31,799 bases of DNA from NCBI GenBank assembly GCA_045537065.1, contig JAZSOT010000036.1:1-31799 (forward strand), written 5' to 3'. Position 1 is the stretch's first letter. Each line of letters starts with the position of its first letter. The notes under the pieces are model-generated. The model saw only the letters and a list, made by a program, of their open reading frames with translations, ran no database searches and had not been told where the DNA came from. This document shows, piece after piece, positions 22,195-30,569 of this stretch. A program made the translations under genes and the position numbers. Source of the stretch: RGIG8709 sp045537065. GTDB taxonomy: Bacteria; Bacillota; Clostridia; Monoglobales; Monoglobaceae.

Positions 22195-23568
22195 TTATAT
22201 GAAGAATTTGGAGACATAACCCTGAACCCATATAATGATTAATATAATAGGCAGGATGTATTTTGCGTAAATGTATAACCAGGATGGGAACTTAAGTCCT
22301 TTTCCCATATTAGCCTCTTCGGTAAAGTTTTTCCATCCCCAACCAAATTTGTCGGATGTGCAGAATAAAACATATATAAGTGAGCCAATAGGAAGAATGT
22401 TATTTGAAATAATAAAGTCTTCAAGGTCGAGTATAGTGCTTCCCGCACCAAGGGGCTGAATACCTGATAAAAGGTTAAAGCCGAAGGCACAAGGAAGAGA
22501 AAGAGCAATTATAATAAATATGTTTAAGAAACAAGATTTCTTTCTGCTCCAGCCCCAAAGCTCCATACCAAAGGATATAATGTTCTCAAAAACAGCAACA
22601 ACTGTTGACATTGCTGCAAAAATCATAAATATAAAGAATAAAGTTCCCCAGATAATTCCGCCCTTCATAGAGTTAAATATGTTGGGTAGAGTCTGGAAGA
22701 TAAGTCCGGGGCCTGCGCCTGGGTTTAAGTTAAAGGCAAAGCAGGACGGGATAATTATAATGCCTGCCATAAAAGCAACAAAAGTGTCGAGAAGAGCAAT
22801 GGTTGTAGATTCTCCAAGAAGTCTGCGGTCTTTATCTATATAGCTTCCGAAAATTGCCATTGAACCCATACCAATTGAGAGAGTGAAGAAAGCCTGACCA
22901 AGAGCGGCGAAAATCGCATCTCCAAGTCCGTTTTCAACCATTCTTTTAAAGTCGGGAACAAGATAGTATTTGAGTCCTTCTGATGCATTTGGGAGTGTGA
23001 TTGCACGAACGGCAAGAATTGAAATAATTAAAAGAAGTGCAATCATCATAACCTTTGTCACCTTTTCAACACCCTTTTTAAGACCAAGGGAGCATATAAG
23101 AAGTCCAAGCAGAACGGACAAAATCATAAATCCCACAACAGGCAATGGATTTTGGGTCATTGTAACAAACTGGTTGCTGACCTCTTCTGCAGTCTGACCA
23201 ATAAAATCACCATTTATTGTCTTGAAGAAGTAAGCAAACATCCAGCCTGTAACTGTGGTGTAAAACATCATTAAAAGGTAGTTTCCTGCAACCCCAATGC
23301 CGCCAAAAAGATGCCATTTTGTGCCTTTCGGCTCTAAAGTGCGGAATGATTCAGCGATACTTTTCCTGCTTGCTCTTCCCACTGCAAATTCCATTGTCAT
23401 AATGGGAAGTCCGAAAATAATAAGGAAGAACAAATAAATGAGAATAAAGGCTGCACCGCCGTATTGTCCAACAATGTATGGGAATCTCCAAACATTTCCA
23501 AGACCAATTGCGCAGCCGGCAGAAATAAGAATAAAACCAAGGCGTGAGCCTAAATTTTCTCTTTTCAT
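22195..23568 (-). CDS. Neurotransmitter:sodium symporter (NSS/SNF) family transporter
   Basis: A 457-residue sodium-coupled transporter with about 11-12 membrane helices. TM1 has the family signature GFILISAGCAIGLGNVWRFP with the unwound Gly-Leu-Gly-Asn segment that binds Na+ and substrate, followed by YGGAAFILIY. TM6 has FAALGQAFFTLSIGMGSM. Bacterial members import amino acids (Leu, Ala, Trp, Tyr and others). ATG at 23568 is supported by GGAGGG 7 nt upstream; the frame stays open 16 codons further into the sulP 3' end. It is the last gene of the threonine T-box operon, so import of an amino acid under the same control is plausible, but the substrate is unknown. Confidence 0.92.
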   Translation of the reverse strand: MKRENLGSRLGFILISAGCAIGLGNVWRFPYIVGQYGGAAFILIYLFFLIIFGLPIMTMEFAVGRASRKSIAESFRTLEPKGTKWHLFGGIGVAGNYLLMMFYTTVTGWMFAYFFKTINGDFIGQTAEEVSNQFVTMTQNPLPVVGFMILSVLLGLLICSLGLKKGVEKVTKVMMIALLLIISILAVRAITLPNASEGLKYYLVPDFKRMVENGLGDAIFAALGQAFFTLSIGMGSMAIFGSYIDKDRRLLGESTTIALLDTFVAFMAGIIIIPSCFAFNLNPGAGPGLIFQTLPNIFNSMKGGIIWGTLFFIFMIFAAMSTVVAVFENIISFGMELWGWSRKKSCFLNIFIIIALSLPCAFGFNLLSGIQPLGAGSTILDLEDFIISNNILPIGSLIYVLFCTSDKFGWGWKNFTEEANMGKGLKFPSWLYIYAKYILPIILIIIWVQGYVSKFFI

Positions 23569-23593
23569 AATCAAACCCTCCGATTTTTTTATA

Positions 23594-25258
23594 TTAATTA
23601 TTTTTATCTTCAGCATGCTTTAGGGCATCATCAATGTGAGGCAGGAAATTTTCCTCCCCAACAAGAGAATATAGTCCCGATTTTTTCATAGCCTCAAGGG
23701 GCTGAGAGTTAACATGGGAGAAAATAAGAGTAACATTATTTTTCTCGCATTTTTTTCTCAAAGTTTCAAGAGAATTAAGTGCGGTGGCATCAATAGATGG
23801 CACGGCTCTCATTCTTAAGATAAGGCATTTTGTGAAGTCCTTAAATTTTATATCAAGAATTTTATCTGCGGCACCAAAGAACATAGGTCCGCTGATTTCA
23901 TAAACTCTAACGTGTTTTGGAACGGTTTTAAGTTCTATGCTGTCACTGTCATTTTCTTCGTCTGTGTATTGCCAGCTTGAAACGGATGATTCCTCGCTCA
24001 TTCTTTTCATAAAGAACATAGCGGCAAGTATCATTCCAACCTCAATTGCAACAATAAGGTCAAAAACAACTGTCAAAACAAAGGTTACAACCATAACGAT
24101 AATATCGCTTTTTGGAGCGGTTTTCACAATGGAAACAAACTTTTTCCACTCGCTCATATTATAAGCAACAATAAATAAAATTGCTGCAATAGTTGGCATT
24201 GGGATAAGCTTTGCATATGGCATAAGGAAAAGAAGAACCATTAAAAGAACAACCGAGTGAACCATTCCTGAAACGGGAGTTCTTCCGCCATTTTTGGCAT
24301 TTGCTGCAGTTCTTGCGATGGCACCTGTAGCAGGGATTCCGCCAAAGAGAACGGATGCAATGTTTCCAACACCCTGAGCTAAAAGCTCGGAGTTTGAATT
24401 GTGCTTTGAATTAACCATTGTGTCCGCAACAACGCAAGAAAGTAGTGATTCAATAGCAGCTAAGATTGCAATGGTAAATGCGTGAGGGAAAACCTCTATT
24501 GCCTTTGAAAGACTAAGCTCCATTCCTGAAAAGTTAAGGCTTGGAAGTCCCTGAGGAATAGTGTAAAGCTCGCCAATTGTAAACACTCCGTCATCAAGAC
24601 CTGGGATAAATTTCACCATTAATGCACCAACAAAAACTGCAATAAGTGACGGGGGGACTCTCTTTTCAAATTTTGGATAAATAATAAGGATTAAAAGACA
24701 AACTGCACCAACTAAAAGAGATTGCCACTGGAAAGATGAAATCGCCTCAAAGTTTGCCATAAGCTTTTCTATGGTCTCAATTGGCTTAACTCCATCTTGA
24801 TATGTAATACCGAGAAAATCCTTGATTTGTCCAACTAAAATGGTAATAGCAATACCTGATGTGAAACCTGTTGTAATGGTGTGAGGAATAAATTTTATAA
24901 GTCCTCCCAATTTAAAAATTCCCATCAGAATAAGGATAGCACCTGCCATAATTGTTGCAATGAATAATCCGTCCATTCCTTCTGTCGCAACAATGCCTGC
25001 AACAATGGTTGCAAAGGCGGCGGTGGGGCCTGCAATTTGAATGCGGCTTCCTCCGAGAAGTGAAACAAAAAATCCTGCGGCAATAGCCGTGTAAACACCG
25101 CAGGCAGGTTCAACTCCCGATGCAAGAGCAAGAGCAATTGAAAGAGGAAGAGCAATAATCGCAACAATAATTCCTGCAATTATATCCTTTAAAAATTGCT
25201 CCTTACTGTATGATTTTAAAACAGAAAAAAGTTTTGGTTTAAGGTATGAAAAGTTCAT
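23594..25258 (-). CDS. SulP family anion transporter with STAS domain
   Basis: A 554-residue inner-membrane transporter. About 12-14 helices (residues 20-420) include the SulP signature IIALPLSIALALASGVEPACGV split over the first helices, GPTAAFATIVAGIV and TGFTSGIAITILVGQ. The C-terminal STAS domain (about 440-550) has HVRVYEISGPMFFGAA and the phospho-loop region PSIDATALNSLE. The family carries sulfate, bicarbonate or dicarboxylates. The order is pgsA-sulP-NSS with gaps of 16 and 25 nt, all on the minus strand. AGAGG lies before the ATG. No sulfate-assimilation or carbonic anhydrase gene is nearby to settle the substrate. Confidence 0.93.
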   Translation of the reverse strand: MNFSYLKPKLFSVLKSYSKEQFLKDIIAGIIVAIIALPLSIALALASGVEPACGVYTAIAAGFFVSLLGGSRIQIAGPTAAFATIVAGIVATEGMDGLFIATIMAGAILILMGIFKLGGLIKFIPHTITTGFTSGIAITILVGQIKDFLGITYQDGVKPIETIEKLMANFEAISSFQWQSLLVGAVCLLILIIYPKFEKRVPPSLIAVFVGALMVKFIPGLDDGVFTIGELYTIPQGLPSLNFSGMELSLSKAIEVFPHAFTIAILAAIESLLSCVVADTMVNSKHNSNSELLAQGVGNIASVLFGGIPATGAIARTAANAKNGGRTPVSGMVHSVVLLMVLLFLMPYAKLIPMPTIAAILFIVAYNMSEWKKFVSIVKTAPKSDIIVMVVTFVLTVVFDLIVAIEVGMILAAMFFMKRMSEESSVSSWQYTDEENDSDSIELKTVPKHVRVYEISGPMFFGAADKILDIKFKDFTKCLILRMRAVPSIDATALNSLETLRKKCEKNNVTLIFSHVNSQPLEAMKKSGLYSLVGEENFLPHIDDALKHAEDKNN

Positions 25259-25274
25259 TTATATAGCCTCTTTT

Positions 25275-25817
25275 CTACAGACTGATGTCTTTTGTTTTTT
25301 CATTTTTTTCAAATGCCTTCAATATTTTTGTTAAATATCCGAAAGCCGCAAAAATAAGCATTCCTATAAGGAAAACAAGCAAGGCTGTTTTAAACCATGA
25401 TGCCATTTTGGGGAACACAATAACTAAAAAGATAACGGTGTAAAAGGCAACAGTTGCACCTTTTCCGTACCAGTCAGACTGGATAACAACATTCCTTGCA
25501 TAAAGGAAAATACCGCCCACAATCATAGTTCCCTCTTTGAAAAGAATGAACCATATAACCCAGGAAGGAATGATTTGTTCATAGGTAAGACAGATTATAG
25601 CAGTTATCTGCATAAGCTTGTCAACAAGCGGGTCATAGACCTTTCCGATTTTTGTTATCATATTAAATTTTCTGGCAATAAAGCCGTCCACAACATCTGT
25701 AAGACCTGCCAGAAGAAAAATTCCAAGAGCGCAGAGGGGCATATCCAATACCACCATTGTGTATGCATAAATAGGAATTAAAATAAGTCTTAGTGTTGTT
25801 AATATATTGGGTATCAT
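25275..25817 (-). CDS. pgsA: CDP-alcohol phosphatidyltransferase, likely phosphatidylglycerophosphate synthase
   Basis: A 180-residue membrane enzyme with about five helices. The CDP-OH-P motif is complete: DG-x2-AR-x8-G-x3-D-x3-D, seen as DGFIARKFN then GKVYDPLVDK. This motif binds CDP-diacylglycerol and the metals. The start MIPNILTTLRLILIP is typical of PgsA, which makes PGP from CDP-diacylglycerol and glycerol 3-phosphate. ATG at 25817 is chosen; the frame stays open into the previous gene (25901), but that part lies inside the LtaS-like gene. Phosphatidylglycerol is the donor for lipoteichoic acid, so its place after an LtaS-like gene makes sense. Cardiolipin synthase of the same superfamily is the main alternative. 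Confidence 0.88.
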   Translation of the reverse strand: MIPNILTTLRLILIPIYAYTMVVLDMPLCALGIFLLAGLTDVVDGFIARKFNMITKIGKVYDPLVDKLMQITAIICLTYEQIIPSWVIWFILFKEGTMIVGGIFLYARNVVIQSDWYGKGATVAFYTVIFLVIVFPKMASWFKTALLVFLIGMLIFAAFGYLTKILKAFEKNEKTKDISL

Positions 25818-25842
25818 AAATGTACCGAACCTTTCTTTGGTA

Positions 25843-27690
25843 TTATGGAGTAAATAGTTTTTCTTCCACTTTCTCGCTTGTTCTGTTGTAAACCATATCA
25901 AAATAGGTCTTTATTTCAGCGGGATTTGTCTCATCGTTGTAATAGGTAAGCTCACCTTTTTTGTCTATGAAGCATCCGTTGGATGTAACAACGGGATATT
26001 TATTAAACATATTTATCATATGGTCGTAAAATGGTGACTTGGGAGCAGATGCCGCTTTTAAAGTCAACGGAACCATATAAGGCATACTTGTATATCCAAC
26101 ATTTTTATCAGGGATATTAAAGTTTGCCCAGATAACAAATGGTGTTGCATAAAGCTTAAGATTTTCAAATGGGTCGCTTGTGTCAACAGTGGCAATTTCA
26201 GGAGTGAAAACAGGGGAGTGGTCGCCAACCATACAAATTATAACATCTCTTTCAACGTTTTTAAAATAGTTAACAAGATATTCAAACGCTGAGTCAGTAG
26301 CAGAAACACAGGACAGATATTCGTTCACATCGTCTGTGTTGTCCCCAAAATCATTTTTAACCTTAATGTTGTCTAAGCTTTCATCGTTCATATCCCAGGC
26401 ACCGTGATTTTGGATGGTGAGATTAAAGAAAAATCTCGGACCGTCTCCCATATTGTTATATTTTTCAATCATATGTCTGTAAACAAATTCGTCTGTTGCA
26501 TAGGGACGTTTTCCTAAAATTTCAACCCAGCCAAAGTCCTCAATAAAGTATGAATTGTCAAAACCGATTTTCGGATAGGCAAGTCCTCTTGAATAGTTGA
26601 GGTCACCTGCACAGTGGCTTGCCGCTGTTGTGTAGCCCTGACTTTCAAGGAATGAAACAATGCTTCCCGAATTTTCAAGGTTAAGGAACGAAAATGGTGT
26701 AATTCCCGGTGTCAGATGCAGGGAATTGCTTGATAAAAGCTCATATTCGCTGCGGTTTGTTCCGCCGCCGTTTCCCGGCACAATGGAAAAACCTGAGATT
26801 TTGTTGTCAAGCTTGTCAATGAAAGGCATAACCTCTTTGTTTGTTTCAAGACCGTCAACAACATTTCTAAGGTCAAACCAGGTTTCGTTCATTATAAGGA
26901 TAATGTCAGGTTTTCTGGCATTTTTATTTCTCTCATCAACAGAGGGTTTTTGTTCCTTGCTGATTTTTTTGATAGATTCCTCGTCATAGTTTTCGGGTTT
27001 TCTCACTATGTTAAAGGATTTAACAAAAAGCTCTTCAGTAATGGATAAAAATCCGTATTTCCTATAGGTTTCTTCCCAAGACCACACCAAAGTAAGCTTT
27101 GGTTTAATGGAAAAGCTTGCGAAGAAAACTATGTATAAGAATAAAAAGCTCAGAACAATAGTTGAAATAAGACGGACAAAATAATCTCTTATCTCAAATT
27201 CCTTTTCTTTTTCAAATTTTCTCAGCCACAAAGAAAGAATAATTGATATAGCGAATATCAAAACAATATAAACAACCGACATATGGAATCCGGGTTTATA
27301 GCTTGGAAGAACATCAAGAGCCGCATTGATATTACCTATATCCATAGTGGAAACAGGTTGATTTCTGAAAAGAATAGTGTAGAAATTAATAAGGGCAACG
27401 GCCGTCAGCAAAGTGCTGCAAACGATGGAGGCTATCCATCGTTTAACAAACACAAGGCTTAGAACATATATAAATCCGAAAACAATAAGGGTGTTTATAG
27501 GAGTGAATAAAAATCCGTTAAAGATAAAGTTACGGCTGGAGATTTCAAGTGCATAGTAAACAAGGAATGAAATCAGCAAAATCACTCCGTTAATCTTATA
27601 ATTTTGTATTCTTTTTCTTCTGTTTATCTGAACTGAATACCGGTTGTTGTTGTAAAACATACCGGAAAAATTACTAGTTAACTGCGGCAT
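25843..27690 (-). CDS. LTA synthase family sulfatase-like membrane protein
   Basis: A 615-residue protein with about five N-terminal membrane helices (residues 34-195) and an extracellular alkaline-phosphatase-fold domain (about 255-590). The active-site set of lipoteichoic acid synthase is present: E269 in IMNETWFDL, nucleophile T311 in GGGTNRSEYELL, and D/H in GDHSPVF near residue 480. LtaS polymerises glycerol phosphate from phosphatidylglycerol outside the membrane; relatives add phosphoglycerol to other glycans. The ATG is one base after the thrS stop, with only a weak ribosome site, so translation is probably coupled to thrS. A later ATG (residue 11) is possible. Whether it makes true LTA is not certain. 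Confidence 0.9.
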   Translation of the reverse strand: MPQLTSNFSGMFYNNNRYSVQINRRKRIQNYKINGVILLISFLVYYALEISSRNFIFNGFLFTPINTLIVFGFIYVLSLVFVKRWIASIVCSTLLTAVALINFYTILFRNQPVSTMDIGNINAALDVLPSYKPGFHMSVVYIVLIFAISIILSLWLRKFEKEKEFEIRDYFVRLISTIVLSFLFLYIVFFASFSIKPKLTLVWSWEETYRKYGFLSITEELFVKSFNIVRKPENYDEESIKKISKEQKPSVDERNKNARKPDIILIMNETWFDLRNVVDGLETNKEVMPFIDKLDNKISGFSIVPGNGGGTNRSEYELLSSNSLHLTPGITPFSFLNLENSGSIVSFLESQGYTTAASHCAGDLNYSRGLAYPKIGFDNSYFIEDFGWVEILGKRPYATDEFVYRHMIEKYNNMGDGPRFFFNLTIQNHGAWDMNDESLDNIKVKNDFGDNTDDVNEYLSCVSATDSAFEYLVNYFKNVERDVIICMVGDHSPVFTPEIATVDTSDPFENLKLYATPFVIWANFNIPDKNVGYTSMPYMVPLTLKAASAPKSPFYDHMINMFNKYPVVTSNGCFIDKKGELTYYNDETNPAEIKTYFDMVYNRTSEKVEEKLFTP

Positions 27691-27691
27691 A

Positions 27692-29623
27692 TTATTTCTT
27701 CAAAGCGATTTCTTTAAGAAGTTTTGAGATGAGAGCATCAACTGAAAGATTATCAGTTGTTTCACCGTCTCTGCTTCTTAAGGAAACAACGTTGTTTTCC
27801 TCCTCTTTTCCGCCAAGGACAACCATATAATTAACTTTCTTAAGCTGTGCCTCACGGATTTTGTAACCGATTTTTTCAGATCTTACATCAAGTTCGCATC
27901 TTATTCCTGCAGACTTTAGCTTGTCTGCAACCTTCTTTGCGTATTCCTCTGTTTTTTCAGAAAGTGACATAACACTAACCTGAACAGGGGAAAGCCAAAG
28001 CGGGAACTTGCCTGCATATTTTTCAATTAATAGAGCAAGTGTTCTTTCGTAGCAGCCGATAGATGTTCTGTGAATGATGTATGGATTTTTCTTTGTTCCG
28101 TCAGCATCCACATATTCCATACCAAACTTTTCTGCAAGCATCTGGTCAATTTGGATAGTGATTAAAGTATCTTCTTTTCCGTAAACATTCTTTATCTGAA
28201 TGTCGAGCTTAGGTCCATAGAAAGCAGCCTCGCCTATACCAATTTTGTATGGAATTTCAAGGTGGTCAAGAATTTTTTCCATCATACCCTGAGCCTCATC
28301 CCATTGCTCCTCTGTTCCGATATATTTTTCCTTATCCTCAGGATCCCACTTTGAGAATCTGTATGAAACATCTTCATAAAGGCCAAGAGTTTTAAGCATA
28401 TAAATTGCAAGCTCAAGACAGCTCTTGAATTCATCTTCAAGCTGGTCAGGAGTACACATTAAGTGACCTTCTGAAATTGTGAACTGACGAACTCTTATAA
28501 GACCGTGCATTTCACCAGATGCTTCATTTCTGAAAAGTGTTGATGTTTCATTGTAACGAAGAGGAAGGTCACGGTATGAGCGTGCTCTGTTTAAATATGC
28601 CTGATACTGGAATGGACAAGTCATAGGACGAAGAGCAAAAACCTCTTTGTCAACCTTTTCATCACCCATAACAAACATACCGTCCTGATAGTGGTCCCAG
28701 TGCCCTGAAACCTTGTAAAGGTCGCTCTTTGCCATATAAGGTGTTTTTGTAAGCTGCCAGCCTCTTGCTTCTTCTGTGTCTTCAACAAATCTCTGAAGAG
28801 TCTGAATCATTTTTGCACCCTTTGGAAGAAGAATGGGAAGACCCTGACCGATAAGCTCAGAGGTTGTGAAAAGCTCAAGTTCACGACCAAGCTTGTTGTG
28901 GTCTCTCTTTTTAGCCTCTTCAAGCATTTCAAGATGAGCTTCAAGGTCTGCAGCCTTTGTGAAAGCTGTTCCATAAACTCTGGTAAGCATCTTGTTTTTC
29001 TCGCTGCCTCTCCAATAAGCACCTGCAACAGATGTAAGTTTAAATGCCTTTGCGGGCTTTGTTGACATAAGGTGAGGTCCGCAGCAAAGGTCTGTGAAAT
29101 CTCCCTGCTTGTAGAAACTGATAGGCTCGCCGTCAGGAAGGTCTTTTATAAGTTCAACCTTGTAGCTCTCGCCTTTTTCTTCCATAAACTTTATAGCCTC
29201 GTCTCTTGGAAGTTCAAAGCGTTCAAGAGCAATGTTTTCCTTAACGATAGCTTTCATTTCTTTTTCTATTTTAACTAAATCCTCCTGAGTGAATGGCTCC
29301 GGTGTGTCAAAGTCGTAATAAAATCCGTCATCAATTGCAGGACCAATAGCAAGCTTAACATCAGGATATAGTCTTTTAACAGCCTGTGCAAGTATGTGAG
29401 ATGCGGTGTGTCTAAGCGCTGCTTTTCCCTCAGCATCGTCAAAGGTCAAAATTTCAACCTGTGCACCGTCTTCAGGAATATCACGAAGGTCACATACTTC
29501 TCCGTTTATTTTTGCGGCACAAGCTGCTCTTGCTAAACCCTCGCTAAGCTTAAAGGCGATGTCGATAACTCTTGAGCCGCTTTCGATTTCTAAAAATTCT
29601 CCGTTTTTCAATTTAATTTTCAT
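27692..29623 (-). CDS. thrS: Threonyl-tRNA synthetase
   Basis: A 643-residue class II synthetase with the full bacterial layout. It has an N-terminal TGS domain (1-60), the editing domain with HTASHILAQAV and CGPHL, and the catalytic core (about 240-535). The core contains LPKGAKMIQTLQRF (motif 1), the zinc Cys in RPMTCPFQYQ, LFRNEASGEMHGLIRVRQF (motif 2) and GCYERTLALLIE (motif 3). The anticodon domain (about 540-643) starts near LSPVQVSVMSL. GGAGG precedes the ATG by 7 nt. It heads a five-gene operon and is controlled by the T-box riboswitch directly upstream. Confidence 0.98.
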   Translation of the reverse strand: MKIKLKNGEFLEIESGSRVIDIAFKLSEGLARAACAAKINGEVCDLRDIPEDGAQVEILTFDDAEGKAALRHTASHILAQAVKRLYPDVKLAIGPAIDDGFYYDFDTPEPFTQEDLVKIEKEMKAIVKENIALERFELPRDEAIKFMEEKGESYKVELIKDLPDGEPISFYKQGDFTDLCCGPHLMSTKPAKAFKLTSVAGAYWRGSEKNKMLTRVYGTAFTKAADLEAHLEMLEEAKKRDHNKLGRELELFTTSELIGQGLPILLPKGAKMIQTLQRFVEDTEEARGWQLTKTPYMAKSDLYKVSGHWDHYQDGMFVMGDEKVDKEVFALRPMTCPFQYQAYLNRARSYRDLPLRYNETSTLFRNEASGEMHGLIRVRQFTISEGHLMCTPDQLEDEFKSCLELAIYMLKTLGLYEDVSYRFSKWDPEDKEKYIGTEEQWDEAQGMMEKILDHLEIPYKIGIGEAAFYGPKLDIQIKNVYGKEDTLITIQIDQMLAEKFGMEYVDADGTKKNPYIIHRTSIGCYERTLALLIEKYAGKFPLWLSPVQVSVMSLSEKTEEYAKKVADKLKSAGIRCELDVRSEKIGYKIREAQLKKVNYMVVLGGKEEENNVVSLRSRDGETTDNLSVDALISKLLKEIALKK

Positions 29624-29653
29624 AATAATACCTCCATAAAACTTTCGTTTAAA

Positions 29654-29883
29654 GAAAAAACACCCTCAAAATATACCGAGGGGTATATTTTCAAGGGTGC
29701 ATATAAGCACGGTTCCACCTTGATTTTTAACTCTTTAAGTTAACTTTCGCATAACTTAGCTCGGCATACTCATCGTATGCAGCTCCGGAGTGGTCTTCGT
29801 CGGGGCCTTTTGAAAACTCTCACAGCCAAGGAGCTTTCTCTCTTAAAAAAGACTTTGCCGACTACTCTTTCCATCATAGCTTT
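29654..29883 (-). ncRNA. T-box riboswitch of thrS
   Basis: On the minus strand the leader contains the conserved T-box AAGGTGGAACCGTGC (29721-29707). It can fold as the antiterminator with GCACCCTTG (29700-29692). The competing terminator pairs CACCCTTGAAAATATACC with GGTATATTTTGAGGGTG and runs into Ts (29660-29655). Stem I is recognisable from GATGGAAAGAGTAG through AGAGAG to GACGAAGACCACTCC. The triplet ACC (Thr), followed by a purine, sits where the specifier codon is expected, in line with thrS. Uncharged tRNA-Thr would stabilise the antiterminator and permit expression of thrS and the four genes behind it. Confidence 0.93.
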
Positions 29884-29889
29884 CTAGGT

Positions 29890-29918
29890 ATTATACAATA
29901 TTTTAAATAATTTGTCAA
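29890..29918 (-). promoter_or_regulatory. Promoter of the thrS operon
   Basis: On the minus strand TTGACA (29918-29913) and TATAAT (29895-29890) are perfect and 17 nt apart, just upstream of the T-box leader. A weaker plus-strand promoter for the ylmC gene (TTGTCA at 29912) would overlap its -35 box. Confidence 0.9.
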
Positions 29919-29974
29919 GAAAAATCATAACATTAATAATATATATAAAAATTTTGGAAAAGGATGTTTTATTT

Positions 29975-30244
29975 ATGAGTGAAAATAATTTAAAAGTCTG
30001 CAGTATAGGGGAGCTTCGCACAAAAGAGATAATAAACTTAAAAGATGGAGCAAGACTTGGACCTGCAGGGGATGTGATGCTTGATTTAAAAACAGGAAGA
30101 CTCACCGCAATTGTAATTCCCGGTACATATAGACTTATGGGATTTTTAGGCAGGGAGGAGGATATTGTTATAAAGTGGGAAAATATTAAAAAAATTGGTG
30201 ATGATGTAATAATCGTTGACTTTGGAGAGGAAGAAAACCTATAA
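29975..30244 (+). CDS. YlmC/YmxH family PRC-barrel protein (sporulation-associated)
   Basis: An 89-residue protein with a single PRC-barrel-like beta domain: an N-terminal segment LKVCSIGELRTKEIIN, a central GARLGPAGDVMLDLKTGRL, GTYRLMGFLGREEDIVIKW and WENIKKIGDDVIIVDF. This is the pattern of the YlmC/YmxH family, found mainly in spore-forming Firmicutes; its biochemical function is unsettled. ATG at 29975 is preferred because AAAGGA lies upstream and the protein then matches the family start; the frame is open to a TTG at 29912 that overlaps promoter elements. It diverges from thrS and is monocistronic. Confidence 0.88.
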   Translation: MSENNLKVCSIGELRTKEIINLKDGARLGPAGDVMLDLKTGRLTAIVIPGTYRLMGFLGREEDIVIKWENIKKIGDDVIIVDFGEEENL

Positions 30245-30357
30245 CTCGACTTTCTGTGAAATCGACTTTTAGTTGAAATCTCGCAGAGAAATTGAATTAC
30301 ATTGAGCAAATATGTCCATTTTTATGCATAGTTCGTAGTGTTGCAAAGTTCCGCACA
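30245..30357. other. Intergenic stretch before the TTATAA array
   Basis: No reading frame of note. It holds a small hairpin near 30258-30285 (TCGACT pairing with AGTTGA) and, from about 30311, two units that look like decayed copies of the adjacent array (TTATGC at 30322 and TTGCAA at 30341, each after TGTCC or GTTC). The left end of an insertion sequence could lie here, but without the right end no terminal repeat can be defined. Confidence 0.45.
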
Positions 30358-30492
30358 TTATAAACAATATTAGAGGTTTTATAAATCCTTCCGTAATCTT
30401 TTATAATTTCAGTTCCAGAGTTTTATAATTTCTGTCCTACCCTCTTATAAACAGTTGCCGATGTTTTATAAAAGATGTCCGTTCTTTTATAA
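30358..30492. repeat. Phased tandem array of seven TTATAA motifs
   Basis: Exact TTATAA copies start at 30358, 30379, 30401, 30423, 30445, 30466 and 30487, at spacings of 21, 22, 22, 22, 21 and 21 nt. Most are preceded by TT, and most gaps carry a TCC or CC at the same place (GTTCC, CTTCC, GTTCC, GTCC, TGCC, GTCC), giving a loose unit of TTATAA, about 4 bases, GTTCCG, 3-4 bases, TT. Two helical turns per unit places every motif on the same DNA face. The array ends 20 nt before the -35 box of the transposase gene. Confidence 0.8.
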
Positions 30493-30512
30493 AAACTGTT
30501 AGAAATGCCGAT

Positions 30513-30541
30513 TTGACAATATTTACACACTTTTATATAAT
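30513..30541 (+). promoter_or_regulatory. Promoter of the transposase-like gene
   Basis: TTGACA (30513-30518) and TATAAT (30536-30541) are perfect and 17 nt apart, 28 nt before the ATG. Such strength is unusual for a transposase and suggests repression, possibly through the array just upstream. Confidence 0.85.
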
Positions 30542-30569
30542 ATAAGTATCAAAAAGGGGGTGTATAGGT

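Noticed and set aside
25818..25901. Longer N-terminus for the CDP-alcohol phosphatidyltransferase
   Set aside because: The extra 28 codons lie inside the LtaS-like gene, lack family similarity and have no better ribosome site than ATG 25817.
29912..29974. Upstream start for the YlmC/YmxH protein
   Set aside because: It would need a TTG lying in the divergent promoter region without a ribosome site; ATG 29975 has AAAGGA and the family N-terminus.
30358..30492. CRISPR array
   Set aside because: The repeated core is only 6-8 nt with 13-16 nt gaps, far below CRISPR repeat and spacer lengths, and no cas gene is present.
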